A DNA stretch of 64,000 nt from Nocardioides sp. HDW12B (GCF_011299595.1 NZ_CP049867.1:744001-808000), one strand, 5' to 3'; positions 44,729 to 53,326 are shown, counted from the stretch's first letter. Program-made: numbers and translations. Notes: generated by a model not told the origin, from the letters alone.

Positions 44729-45907
44729 GTGCTCCGATCCCGCCGCGCCCGCCGCTCCTCGATCTTCCTCCACGTCGGCAGCCCCAAGACCGGGACGACC
44801 TTCCTGCAGAACGTGCTGTGGAAGCAGCGGGCTCTCGCGCTCGAGCAGGGCCTGCTGCTGCCGCAGGAGCGCTTCCACGACCACTACCTGGCGTCCCTGG
44901 ACGTCCGCGGCGTCGCCGGGCGCGAGCACCACCCCGAGCGGGCGGTCGGCATGTGGGACCGCGTGGTCGAGGAGGTCGCGGCCACCAAGCGCGACGTCCT
45001 GGTCTCCCACGAGCTGTTCGCCGCCGCCTCCGCCGACCAGGCGCGTCGCGCCGTCGAGTCGCTGGCCGACGCGGGCGAGGTGCACGTCGTGCTGACGGTG
45101 CGCGACCTGGTCCGGCAGATCACCGCGGAGTGGCAGGAGCACGTCAAGCACCGCTCGACGGTGACGCTGGAGGAGTTCGTCGCCTCGCTGCGCTCCGACA
45201 CAGCGCGGACGTCGTGGTTCTGGCAGGTCCAGGACTTCGCCTCGGTCGTCGAGCGCTGGCGCGCGGACCTGCCCGCCGACCGGGTGCACGTGGTGACGGT
45301 CCCGCCGGCCGGGTCGCCCCCCGGCCTGCTCTGGGACCGCTTCGCCGGGCTGCTCGGGCTCGACCCGGGCTCCTTCGACACCGAGTCCTCCCGCTCCAAC
45401 ACCTCGCTCGGCGCCGAGCAGGCCGAGCTGCTCCGCCGGGTGAACGCCGGGCTGGGCTCGCGCCTGCCGCTGCCGGGTCCCTACCCGGCCGTCGCGAAGG
45501 AGCTGCTCGCCCACCGGCTGCTGGCCGCTCGCAGCGGCGGGCCCCTGCGGCTGACCCCGGAGGACATGGCGTTCGCCGTCGACGAGTCGGCCGCCCAGGC
45601 CGCCCGCCTGGAGGCCGCTGGGGTGCACGTGGTCGGCGACCTCGCCGAGATCGTCCCCGACGCGGGCGTCGTGGGAGCGGCCGCGTCGCCCGACGCCTAC
45701 GCCGCCCCGGACGAGGCCCGGCTGCTCGAGGAGAGCGTGGCCGCCATCCAGGGCCTCCTCGTCGCCCTGGCCGACAAGCGCGCGCAGCGCCGCTACGAGC
45801 AGATGAGCACCGAGCTGCGGGAGGCGCCGGTGCGCTTCGTGGCCAGCAGCTACGTGCGTCGCCACCCGCTCCTGGCGCGCGGCGTGCGCGCCGTGCGCCG
45901 CCGCTAG
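44729..45907 (+). CDS. Sulfotransferase family protein 2
   Basis: This 392-residue paralogue begins with a few Arg residues and then SIFLHVGSPKTGTTFLQNVLW, the PAPS loop, and later VHVVLTVRDLVRQITAEWQEHV for the 3'-phosphate. FYDHYLASLDV-like text is replaced here by FHDHYLASLDVRGVAG. It ends in a basic helix (RHPLLARGVRAVRRR) as in the first copy. The GTG at 44729 lies 6-8 bases after TTAGGGT and is likely leaderless. Homology to the neighbour is clear but distant, so different acceptors are likely. A 155-base gap follows before the EEP gene, holding a GGTTAGCCT promoter-like element. Confidence 0.87.
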   Translation: MLRSRRARRSSIFLHVGSPKTGTTFLQNVLWKQRALALEQGLLLPQERFHDHYLASLDVRGVAGREHHPERAVGMWDRVVEEVAATKRDVLVSHELFAAASADQARRAVESLADAGEVHVVLTVRDLVRQITAEWQEHVKHRSTVTLEEFVASLRSDTARTSWFWQVQDFASVVERWRADLPADRVHVVTVPPAGSPPGLLWDRFAGLLGLDPGSFDTESSRSNTSLGAEQAELLRRVNAGLGSRLPLPGPYPAVAKELLAHRLLAARSGGPLRLTPEDMAFAVDESAAQAARLEAAGVHVVGDLAEIVPDAGVVGAAASPDAYAAPDEARLLEESVAAIQGLLVALADKRAQRRYEQMSTELREAPVRFVASSYVRRHPLLARGVRAVRRR

Positions 45908-46062
45908 AGGCAGGTCCTCGCCCCGGGACCGACCCGAAGCTGCACCGCCCCGACCGGCTCTGCGACGTGACGCGGAGGCCGGCTCGGGTTAGCCTGCCGG
46001 GGCGGACGCGAACCACACGCATCACTCCAGCCCCATGAGCACCGTCCGCGTGAGGTGCCCCG

Positions 46063-47046
46063 ATGAGGTCCGACAACCCCCGCCGCTGGGTGCTGCCCGT
46101 GGTCCTGACGGTCGCGACGGTGGCCGCCGCTGCCCTCGTCCTGCCGCCGCTGGCCTCGACCGGGGGCGCGGACGACGACCGGCCGGAGGCCGTGCTCGCC
46201 GCAGCGCCCCACTCCGAGATGCCGTTGCGGGTGGCCACGTTCAACACGGCCGCGACCCTCGGCAGCCGCGCCGCCGCCGAGGACGTCGTCGGCGTGGTCC
46301 GCAAGGGCCGCCCCCACGTGCTCGCGCTGCAGGAGATGGGCAACCCCGACCGCCGCACGTTCGTGCGCCGTGCGCTGGTCGACTGCAAGGGCTGTCCCTA
46401 CCGGGCCTACGTGCCCGGCAGCGCCGTGCCCGCCAGCACCCCGATCCTGTGGCGCGCGCGGCGCCTGGCCCTGGTGCGCGGGTTCAGCCGTCAGGTCACC
46501 GAGGCCACCCGGGTCGGGGCACGGGGCGCGGGGCCCGCGGTGATCAGGGCCAAGTTCGTCAACGGGGTGCACCTGCGCGACCGGCTGACCGGGCGGCACG
46601 TCTACGTGCTCAACAACCACACCGTGCCCACCGTCCAGACCGGCGACGGCAGCCCGAACACGCGTCTGCCCGCGCGGCTGGGCATCTACCGCAAGCACAT
46701 GCAGGGCCTGCAGGAGATCGTGGCGGGGCTCCGGAAGACGGGCGCCGCCGTCCTGGTCGTCGGCGACCTCAACGTCAACTACCGCTCCGACCGGGTGGCG
46801 AAGCCGCGGCTCTTCCCCTACACGCGCCTGGGCGAGGTCGGGATGCGGGCGAGCTTCGAGGCGACCGGGCTGCCGCGGCGGGGGACGCACGTGCTGCGGC
46901 GCAGCGGCAACTCCGTGCGGCTGATCGACTACGTCTACGTCATGCGTCAGCGGGGCTCGGTGCCGCTGGACAACCGCATCATGGGCGGCTTCCGCTCCGA
47001 CCACCGACCCCTCGTGGTGACGCTGCTGATGAAGGCCCGCGACTGA
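46063..47046 (+). CDS. Exported endonuclease/exonuclease/phosphatase protein 2
   Basis: This 327-residue EEP protein has a signal-anchor (WVLPVVLTVATVAAAALVLP) and a short linker to the catalytic domain: LRVATFNTAATLGSRAAAED, HVLALQEMGNPDRRTF, VYVLNNHTVPTVQTGDG, VLVVGDLNVNYRSDRV and GFRSDHRPLVVTLLM. The metal-binding Glu, Asp/Asn and terminal Asp-His are intact. Cys in DCKGCPYRA are close together and could form a disulfide. ATG 46063 has GAGGTG upstream. It is diverged from the EEP protein at 40688-41830, and both share the arrangement with exported PLD-like neighbours. Substrate unknown; a phosphodiester or phosphomonoester is expected. Confidence 0.85.
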   Translation: MRSDNPRRWVLPVVLTVATVAAAALVLPPLASTGGADDDRPEAVLAAAPHSEMPLRVATFNTAATLGSRAAAEDVVGVVRKGRPHVLALQEMGNPDRRTFVRRALVDCKGCPYRAYVPGSAVPASTPILWRARRLALVRGFSRQVTEATRVGARGAGPAVIRAKFVNGVHLRDRLTGRHVYVLNNHTVPTVQTGDGSPNTRLPARLGIYRKHMQGLQEIVAGLRKTGAAVLVVGDLNVNYRSDRVAKPRLFPYTRLGEVGMRASFEATGLPRRGTHVLRRSGNSVRLIDYVYVMRQRGSVPLDNRIMGGFRSDHRPLVVTLLMKARD

Positions 47047-47082
47047 CCATGTCCGTGGGCACGCCGTTGCTAGGGTGACCCA

Positions 47083-48231
47083 ATGCCCGACGCCCGGCCT
47101 GCTCGAGCCGACACCGAGACGATCTACCTGGTCTCCACCAGTGGGTTCCCCAACTACGGCGACGAGGCCAGCACAGCCGCGTGGCTGCGCTTCCTCGCCA
47201 CCGCCCGTCCCGACGCCGACGTCTGGCTGGACTGCAACGACCCCGGCCTGAGCGCCGTGCTCTTCGACGGCTTGAACCCCCGGCTGCGCGTGACCGACAT
47301 GGTCTGGCGGCTGGCGCGCGAGACCGCCGAGATGACAGCCGAGGAGGGCGACCGCCACGTCGACGTCCGCCTGCGCGACTTGGGCAGCCCCCGCTTCGAT
47401 CTCGGGCTCCTCGCCCTGCGCGAGGCCTCGACCTACCACGTGGTCGGCGGTGGCTACGTCAACGACCTGTGGCCCCACCACCTGCAGCTGCTCCGCGCCG
47501 GGCTCCGGCTCAAGGAGCTGAGCGGGGCCCGCCTGGTGGCCACGGGCATCGGGCTCACCCCGTTGACGCGACCGGACGAGCTGAAGGAGGTCTTCGCCGC
47601 CTTCGACCACGCCACGGCGCGCGACGCGCCGAGCGCCGAGGCCGCCGGCATCGCTCTCAGCAGCGACGACTCGCTGCTCGGCCTCGACCAGGTGACCGGC
47701 TTCAAGCGGGGCGGTCACACCGGGGGAGGAGCACGCGGCGACGTGTGGGTCTGCCTCCAGAGCGACCGCATCTCCGGCGAGGACCTCGAGACCGCCGTCG
47801 CGGCGGTCCGCGAGCTGCTCGCCGGCCCGCGCTTCGCGGGACGCACGGTCCGCTACCTCGAGGCCATCCCCGGGGTGGACCGGATCGCCTTCGACAAGCT
47901 CGCGGACCTGATCCCCGAGGAGAACTTCGTCCCGTTCGTCGACCTGTGGCGCAACGGCTTCCCGGGCGGGCAGGACCAGACCTGGGTGACCTCGCGCTTC
48001 CACCTGCACCTGCTGGCCGCTGCCACCGGCGCCGAGGGCGTCGTGGTCGAGCCCGACGAGCAGTACTACCGGCCGCTGCACGCCTCGTTGCTGGAGGCCG
48101 GCACGGGGTGGGCGGTGTCGCCCGCGAGCAGCCCGAGCCTGCCCGAGCCCTCGGTCTCGGCGCGGTTCCGCGGCGTCGCCGCCGCCGCCCACGAGGCCAA
48201 GCGGGCCGAGGCGGGCGCGCTCTACTCCTGA
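47083..48231 (+). CDS. Polysaccharide pyruvyltransferase family protein
   Basis: This 382-residue cytosolic protein resembles WcaK/CsaB-type transferases, which put a pyruvate ketal on sugar residues using phosphoenolpyruvate. The start TIYLVSTSGFPNYGDEASTAAWLR gives the GNxGD-like loop (here NYGDE). YHVVGGGYVNDLWPHHLQL is the conserved GGG strand. VCLQSDRISGEDLE and the region TSRFHLHLLAAATGAEGVVV holds the SxRxHxxxxA motif. The ATG at 47083 follows TAGGGTGACCCA. The last codons are at the beginning of a 9-bp tandem repeat, and the gene overlaps the convergent LicD-methyltransferase gene by 10 bases. Confidence 0.85.
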   Translation: MPDARPARADTETIYLVSTSGFPNYGDEASTAAWLRFLATARPDADVWLDCNDPGLSAVLFDGLNPRLRVTDMVWRLARETAEMTAEEGDRHVDVRLRDLGSPRFDLGLLALREASTYHVVGGGYVNDLWPHHLQLLRAGLRLKELSGARLVATGIGLTPLTRPDELKEVFAAFDHATARDAPSAEAAGIALSSDDSLLGLDQVTGFKRGGHTGGGARGDVWVCLQSDRISGEDLETAVAAVRELLAGPRFAGRTVRYLEAIPGVDRIAFDKLADLIPEENFVPFVDLWRNGFPGGQDQTWVTSRFHLHLLAAATGAEGVVVEPDEQYYRPLHASLLEAGTGWAVSPASSPSLPEPSVSARFRGVAAAAHEAKRAEAGALYS

Positions 48232-49892
48232 GGCTCCTGAGGCTCCTGAGGCTCCTGAGGCTCCTGAGGCTCCTGCTGCCTGCCGGGGCCGCGCTTCGCG
48301 CCGCCCCGCTTCGGCGGCGCCGGCTGCCAGGTCGCGACGATGCGGCACACGTAGGGGTCCTCGGTCTCCCGCACGGCGAGCCCGGTGCCCTGCTCCTTGT
48401 GCAGCACGCGGCCGCCGGCCCGCTCGATCTGGCGCACCACCGTGCGTGGGCGCAGGTAGCGGCGGTTGTGGTTGCCGAACAGCTTGGGCCGGTGCCGGTC
48501 CTCCGGGGTGCGGAACTCCAGGAAGAGCAGCCCGCCCCGGCGCAACGACATCGAGGCGAGCCGCATCACGTTGATGCGGCCCCAGAAGTCGAGGGCGTGC
48601 AGGGTGAAGCGGGCGTAGACGTCCGGGGTCTCCTCCATGCGGCTGATCTCGGCGCCGAAGGCCAGCACCGCCCGGGTGTCGTAGAGGTTGAGCGTGCGGA
48701 ACGACGCGTCCAGCCCCTCGCGCTTGGAGTGGTTGTTTGCGCGCAGCACGGGGGAGAAGCCGTAGTCGACACCCGTCACGGTGCGCGTCCGACCGCCCTG
48801 GCCCTCGCCCGAGGCGAAGTAGTGCGCGTCGCGCCCGGTGCCGCACCCGACGTCGATCAGCGGCCGGTCGGTCGGGTAGGTCGCCGCCACCCACTCGGCG
48901 AACGGCGACGGGGTCCGCAGGTGGCGCTGCGGGTAGCTGTTGTAGAAGACGTCCCAGTGCTTGCGGTGGGTCTTGAGGCCGCCGAACCAGCCGCCGAGCC
49001 GCCGTGACAGCCACTGCGGGGTCTCGTACTTGAACGAGGGGTCGGGGACCCGCCAGCTCTCGCCGTACGTCGCCGCCAGCAGCTCCTCGGACCGGGCCGG
49101 GGCCGGCAGCATGCGGCCCATGAGCTCGACCGGGCGCAGCGGGAGGATGGTCTCGACCGGCAGCCGGAAGCCGGTGTCGGAGGGCATGTAGAGCACGCCC
49201 TCGACCCAGTGGGCGGTGAAGACGTCGACGTAGCGCGTGCTGCCGTCCTGCATGAGCAGGCGGACGTTGAGCCGGACGCCGGAGCCGCGCCGGACCGTCC
49301 AGCCCGCCTCGCGCAGGGCGCGCTCGACGCGGAAGCCCTCCCGCACGACGTCGACGGGGAAGGGCTCCTGGCTGACGTAGGCGAGGTCGACGTCGTTGTC
49401 GTGGCCGATGAGCCGGCCGTTGCGCACGGCGCCGAGCAGGGTGCCGTAGCTGATGAAGGCGGGCACGCCCGCCACGGTCTCCAGGTCCTCGATGAGACGC
49501 TCCACGGCGTCCATGAGCTCGTCGATGTCGGAGCCCGCCTCGGCGCTCAGCGGGCGGATCAGCCGGCCCCACTTGTCGAGGGTGAGGGGCTGGCCCTTCT
49601 TGTCGGTGATGCTGACCTCGCGGTCGGTCTCGCCGGCGAACACGTGGTGGGTCGAGGCGACCTCGTCGCCGGAGACGTGCGAGCGCACCAGCACGTCGGC
49701 GTGACCGCGCAGCAGCCGCCGCAGCGCCTTCGGCCAGGGGGCGTTCAGCCGACCGTCGCGGCGCTCCATGTCGCGGGAGGGCTGGAACGACCAGGCGTGC
49801 AGGCCGTTGAGCACGACGTCGTACGTCGCCTCCGGGTCCAGCTCGGCGTCGACGCCCAGCGTCTCGTCGTCGACGACCAGGGAGGCGCTCAT
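48222..49892 (-). CDS. LicD-type transferase fused to SAM methyltransferase
   Basis: This 556-residue protein has three parts. Residues 1-115 are unrecognised. A LicD/FKRP-type nucleotidyl-phosphate transferase spans about 125-285, with FISYGTLLGAVRNGRLIGHD followed by the metal DND at 165-167 and Asp169. A class I SAM methyltransferase spans about 315-510, with DVFYNSYP and motif I LIDVGCGTGRDAHYF. LicD proteins transfer phosphocholine, phosphoglycerol or phosphoribitol from CDP donors to glycans. The methyltransferase might modify the same acceptor or substituent. It is coupled through ATGA to the upstream sulfotransferase gene. The C-terminus is a Lys/Arg stretch and QEP repeats. Confidence 0.86.
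   Translation of the reverse strand: MSASLVVDDETLGVDAELDPEATYDVVLNGLHAWSFQPSRDMERRDGRLNAPWPKALRRLLRGHADVLVRSHVSGDEVASTHHVFAGETDREVSITDKKGQPLTLDKWGRLIRPLSAEAGSDIDELMDAVERLIEDLETVAGVPAFISYGTLLGAVRNGRLIGHDNDVDLAYVSQEPFPVDVVREGFRVERALREAGWTVRRGSGVRLNVRLLMQDGSTRYVDVFTAHWVEGVLYMPSDTGFRLPVETILPLRPVELMGRMLPAPARSEELLAATYGESWRVPDPSFKYETPQWLSRRLGGWFGGLKTHRKHWDVFYNSYPQRHLRTPSPFAEWVAATYPTDRPLIDVGCGTGRDAHYFASGEGQGGRTRTVTGVDYGFSPVLRANNHSKREGLDASFRTLNLYDTRAVLAFGAEISRMEETPDVYARFTLHALDFWGRINVMRLASMSLRRGGLLFLEFRTPEDRHRPKLFGNHNRRYLRPRTVVRQIERAGGRVLHKEQGTGLAVRETEDPYVCRIVATWQPAPPKRGGAKRGPGRQQEPQEPQEPQEPQEPQE
48225..48275. repeat. 9-bp minisatellite (CTCCTGAGG) in a convergent overlap
   Basis: Five perfect CTCCTGAGG units (48225-48269) plus a partial unit lie across the ends of two convergent genes. 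On the plus strand each unit carries an in-frame TGA, so the pyruvyltransferase always ends at the first. On the minus strand the units encode the C-terminal QEP repeats of the LicD-methyltransferase protein. Changes in copy number would alter only the latter. Confidence 0.92.
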
Positions 49893-51004
49893 CGACGCCC
49901 CCGACCCGCGAAGCGGTGGCGGGCGCGCGACACGAGCCCGGCGGCACGACGGGGGACCGACCGTGCCCCGGCCCGGCGCCGTAGCCGCTGCTGGGCCAGC
50001 GTGAGCCGGCGGACGTCGCGGATCATGCGCTCCATGGCCACCGCGGCCACCTCCACGAGCTCGGCGTCGCTGACCTCCGAGGGGCGGGCCAGGTCCGGCT
50101 CGTCCGCCGGCTGGAGGTCGTCGAGGTCGCCGGCGAGAGGGTAGCCACCGTCCCGGACGGCCGCCACGGCCGCCGCCGAGGCCTCGGCCAGGGCCGCGCG
50201 GTGGTCCTCGCGCAGCCCGAGGCGCGGCCCACGCTGGGGCACGAGCACGTCGTGGGCGAAGTAGCCCCGCACCCAGCGGTGGCGCTCGGGACCCTTGCGC
50301 AGCGGTCCCGTGAGGTGGGGCTTGACCCGCTGCAGCAGCGCCGCCTGGGGGGCGCCGAGCGACTCGTTGGGGTGCGCGGTCTCCATGTCGAAGCCGGTGG
50401 TGTCGAGGCCGAGGACCTGGGTCCACCGGTCCCAGAGCAGGTTGCGCGCTGCCCCGGGCGGCGGCACGGTAATGACGTGGAGCCGGTGCGGGGGCACCGC
50501 CTGGCTCCACTCGGCGAGCACCGTCGGGACGTCCTGCGAGCGCCAGCCCCACGCGCCCCGCACCCGGCGGGCCAGCACCTCGTCCATGTAGTCGTCGACG
50601 CTGAGGTCGGAGTTCATCTTCAGCGCCTCCTGCCACACCGCCGGGAACTGGCGGACGTAGTCGCGCAGCACCACGACGACGTGCACCTCGCCCTCGAGCG
50701 AGGCGACCAGGTCCTGCGCCTGCGCGCCGGTCGTCATGCTGAGGAACTCGTGGCTGAGCAGGCCGTCACCGGAGAAGCCGTTCAGCTCGCGGCGCAGCTC
50801 GTCCCAGGTGTCCGCGTGCGGGCCGAGGGCCTCGCGCGAGGTGCCGCGGATGGCCTGGCTGGCGTGGTAGTGGTCCATGCGCTTGGAACCGGGGTAGAGG
50901 AAGCCGCGGGACCGCAGCAGCCCCCGGTTCTGCCACATGGTGGTCTGCAGGAAGGTCGACCCCGCCTTGGGCAGACCGACGTGGACGAAGACCCGCCGAG
51001 CCAT
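49889..51004 (-). CDS. Sulfotransferase family protein 3
   Basis: This 371-residue paralogue begins MARRVFVHVGLPKAGSTFLQ with the PAPS loop GLPKAGST (Ser in place of the usual second Thr), and has VHVVVVLRDYVRQFPAVWQE for the 3'-phosphate. It ends with the same type of basic tail (RRRAGARSVPRRAAGLVSRA). The ATG at 51004 has GGGGAAG upstream. The stop overlaps the LicD-methyltransferase start by 4 bases, so sulfation and the LicD step are encoded together. The acceptor is unknown. Confidence 0.87.
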   Translation of the reverse strand: MARRVFVHVGLPKAGSTFLQTTMWQNRGLLRSRGFLYPGSKRMDHYHASQAIRGTSREALGPHADTWDELRRELNGFSGDGLLSHEFLSMTTGAQAQDLVASLEGEVHVVVVLRDYVRQFPAVWQEALKMNSDLSVDDYMDEVLARRVRGAWGWRSQDVPTVLAEWSQAVPPHRLHVITVPPPGAARNLLWDRWTQVLGLDTTGFDMETAHPNESLGAPQAALLQRVKPHLTGPLRKGPERHRWVRGYFAHDVLVPQRGPRLGLREDHRAALAEASAAAVAAVRDGGYPLAGDLDDLQPADEPDLARPSEVSDAELVEVAAVAMERMIRDVRRLTLAQQRLRRRAGARSVPRRAAGLVSRARHRFAGRGRR

Positions 51005-51063
51005 TGCTTCCCCTTCACTGGTTTCCGTCGTTGCGCCGTGGTGCACGACCGGACTGGTGCTGC

Positions 51064-51330
51064 TCAGAGCGCGTCGGAGTACTTCTTCAGCACCGCGTCG
51101 ACGCGCTCCTGGTCACGCTGTGACAGCGGCAGCAGCAGCTCCTGCACGACGTCGGTGACCTCGGCCAGCCGGCGGTTCAGCCGACGGGCCTCCTGCATCT
51201 CCTTCTCGAGCTCGGCCACCCGACGGCGCAGGTCGTCGACGCGCGCCTCGCTCACGGGCAGGGCCTTGCGGCGGAAGGCGACGAGGCGTCGTCGGGTGCG
51301 TCCTGGCCTGGCCTGCGCCCGGTTCGTCAT
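51064..51330 (-). CDS. Small coiled-coil protein
   Basis: The 88-residue product is basic at the start (RAQARPGRTRRRLVAFRRKA) and then forms a heptad coiled coil: VDDLRRRVAELEKEMQEARR and LNRRLAEVTDVVQELLLPLS. It ends QERVDAVLKKYSDAL. It may correspond to a Nocardioidaceae DUF6752-like family (a recollection, not certain). It lies 59 bases upstream of sulfotransferase 3 on the same strand, so co-expression is likely. A scaffold or membrane-peripheral role next to the glycan enzymes is only a suggestion. Confidence 0.7.
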   Translation of the reverse strand: MTNRAQARPGRTRRRLVAFRRKALPVSEARVDDLRRRVAELEKEMQEARRLNRRLAEVTDVVQELLLPLSQRDQERVDAVLKKYSDAL

Positions 51331-51492
51331 CTGGTGTTCACCTGTCGGTCGAGGGGAGCCATACGGTAACGCGTCACGGGCCTGCGATCCGGGGCGCGGC
51401 ACGCACGATAGCCTCATCGGACCCAACGCCCCGGCGACCGCCGGGGGTGCCGGGCCCTCGTGGGTCCCAGGGTCCGAGGGAAGGACACGCAC

Positions 51493-52227
51493 GTGATCGG
51501 GATGGTGCTGGCTGCCGGGGCCGGGCGGCGACTGCGCCCCTACACGGACACGCTGCCCAAGGCGCTGGTGCCGGTGGACGGCGAGACCACCATCTTGGAC
51601 ATCGCCCTGCGCAACCTCGCGGCGGTCGAGCTCACCGACGTCGTGGTCGTGGTGGGCTACGCCGCGGGCGCGGTCGAGGAGCGGCGCACCGCGCTGGAGC
51701 GCCGCCACGGGGTGTCGCTCACGCTGGTGCACAACGACAAGGCCGAGATCTGGAACAACGCCTACTCGCTGTGGACCGCGCGCGACCACCTGCACGAGGG
51801 CGCGCTGCTCGTCAACGGCGACACCGTGCACCCGGTCTCGGTCGAGGAGACCCTGCTGGGCTCCCGTGGACCGGACATCCTGCTGGCCATCGACGCCGAG
51901 AAGCGGCTGGCCGACGAGGAGATGAAGATCCAGGTCGACGACCAGCGGCACCTGACGCGGATCACCAAGCTCATGGACCCCGCGACCGCGTTCGGCGAGT
52001 ACATCGGCGCCACCCTCATCGAGCCGGCTGCGGCCGTGCCGCTGGCCGACGCGCTGCAGACCACCTTCGAGCGGGACCCCGACCTCTACTACGAGGACGG
52101 CTACCAGGAGCTGGTCGCGCGTGGCGCCCACATCGGCATCGCGCCGATCCCGGCCGGGACCTCCTGGGTCGAGGTCGACGACCACCGCGACCTGGAGAAG
52201 GCTCGGGAGATCGCGTGCCGGTACTAG
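51493..52227 (+). CDS. LicC-like nucleotidyltransferase (CDP-activating)
   Basis: The 244-residue protein activates a phosphorylated small molecule with a nucleotide. The signature MIGMVLAAGAGRRLRPYTDT and LPKALVPVDGETTILD are those of sugar/alcohol nucleotidyltransferases. LVHNDKAEIWNNAYSLWTARD matches the YNDK...NN(I/A)YS pattern of LicC phosphocholine cytidylyltransferases, more than hexose-1-phosphate enzymes. LLVNGDTVHP holds the metal Asp. GTG 51493 has AAGGA upstream. It overlaps the dehydrogenase gene by 13 bases. With that enzyme, CDP-glycerol or another CDP-polyol is a likely product, but choline-phosphate cannot be ruled out. Confidence 0.86.
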   Translation: MIGMVLAAGAGRRLRPYTDTLPKALVPVDGETTILDIALRNLAAVELTDVVVVVGYAAGAVEERRTALERRHGVSLTLVHNDKAEIWNNAYSLWTARDHLHEGALLVNGDTVHPVSVEETLLGSRGPDILLAIDAEKRLADEEMKIQVDDQRHLTRITKLMDPATAFGEYIGATLIEPAAAVPLADALQTTFERDPDLYYEDGYQELVARGAHIGIAPIPAGTSWVEVDDHRDLEKAREIACRY

Positions 52228-53279
52228 CCCGGATGCTGGCGAGCCCCCTGTTCGTCGACATCCGCCGGGGGGCCGTCGAGGACCTCTCGACCCTGCTGCA
52301 CGAGCGCTACGTCTCGAGCACGGGTCGGGTCCTCATCGCGGTGGGACGCACGCAGGGCGCCGACATCTGGCGCCGGATCAGCAGCTCGCTGCCGGAGGCG
52401 ACCGTCTTCGAGGTGCCCGACGCGAGCCTCGCCGCGGCCGGCGCGCTGCAGGAGGAGCTCGGCAAGCAGGGGTACGACGCGGTCGTCGCCATCGGCGGCG
52501 GTCGCACCCTCGACGTCGCGAAGTACGCCGCCACGCGGGCCGCGCTGCCGATGGTGGCCGTGGCCACCAACCTGGCCCACGACGGCATCTGCTCACCCGT
52601 GGCCTCGCTGGAGCACCCGCACGGCAAGGGCTCCTACGGGGTGGCCCTGCCCCTGGCGGTCGTCGTCGACCTCGACTTCGTGCGGGCCGCCCCGCGTCAC
52701 CTCGTGAGCGCCGGCGTCGGCGACGTCGTGAGCAACCTGTCCGCGATCGAGGACTGGCTGCTGGCGCACCGCACCCAGGGCGAGCCGGTCGACGGGCTCG
52801 CGATGGCCTTCGCCCGCACGGCCGGCGAGGCCGTCCTGCGCCGGCCCGACTCCATCGAGGACGACGCCTTCCTGGTCGCGCTCGCCGAGGCCCTGGTGCT
52901 GTCGGGGATGGCGATGTCGGTGGCGGGCACCTCGCGACCGTGCAGCGGGGCGTGCCACGAGATCGTGCACGCCGTCGACCAGCTGTTCCCGGGCAAGTCC
53001 AACCACGGCGAGCTCGCCGGCGTGGGTGCGCTCTTCGCGACGTCGCTGCGCGGTGACACCGCGCTGCTCGGCGAGATGGCCCAGTGCCTGCACCGCCACG
53101 GGCTGGCCACGGACCCGGCCGGGCTGGGCCTGACGACCGACGAGTTCGTCCGCGCGGTGCTGCACGCGCCGACGACGCGGCCGGACCGCTACACGGTGCT
53201 CGAGGAGCGCGACCTGGACGAGGCCGGCGTGCACCGCGAGGTCGAGACGTTCACGACGGCGGTCGCGGCCGTCCTCTGA
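52215..53279 (+). CDS. Glycerol-1-phosphate dehydrogenase-like enzyme
   Basis: This 354-residue protein is of the iron-containing/EgsA-AraM dehydrogenase family. The nucleotide segment VVAIGGGRTLDVAKYAATRA and PMVAVATNLAHDGICSPVASL are hallmarks of sn-glycerol-1-phosphate dehydrogenases (compare PTxxSHDGIxSPxASI). Metal ligands appear as the Asp in AGVGDVVSNLSAIEDW and the His residues in CSGACHEIVHAVD and KSNHGELAGVG. The GTG at 52215 with GGGAG upstream lies within the end of the LicC-like gene. This pairing of a polyol-phosphate dehydrogenase with a cytidylyltransferase resembles TarJ/TarI for CDP-ribitol. It is likely to provide glycerol-1-phosphate or a similar polyol phosphate. Confidence 0.87.
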   Translation: MPVLARMLASPLFVDIRRGAVEDLSTLLHERYVSSTGRVLIAVGRTQGADIWRRISSSLPEATVFEVPDASLAAAGALQEELGKQGYDAVVAIGGGRTLDVAKYAATRAALPMVAVATNLAHDGICSPVASLEHPHGKGSYGVALPLAVVVDLDFVRAAPRHLVSAGVGDVVSNLSAIEDWLLAHRTQGEPVDGLAMAFARTAGEAVLRRPDSIEDDAFLVALAEALVLSGMAMSVAGTSRPCSGACHEIVHAVDQLFPGKSNHGELAGVGALFATSLRGDTALLGEMAQCLHRHGLATDPAGLGLTTDEFVRAVLHAPTTRPDRYTVLEERDLDEAGVHREVETFTTAVAAVL

Positions 53280-53326
53280 CCTCCCGGTCCCGGCCCGGGG
53301 GCCGTGTCAGACCGGATCAGGCCGGA

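Noticed and set aside
45904-49947. A 1347-codon minus-strand open frame
   Set aside because: It spans EEP 2 and the pyruvyltransferase in antisense and runs in another frame through the LicD gene. No recognisable protein appears.
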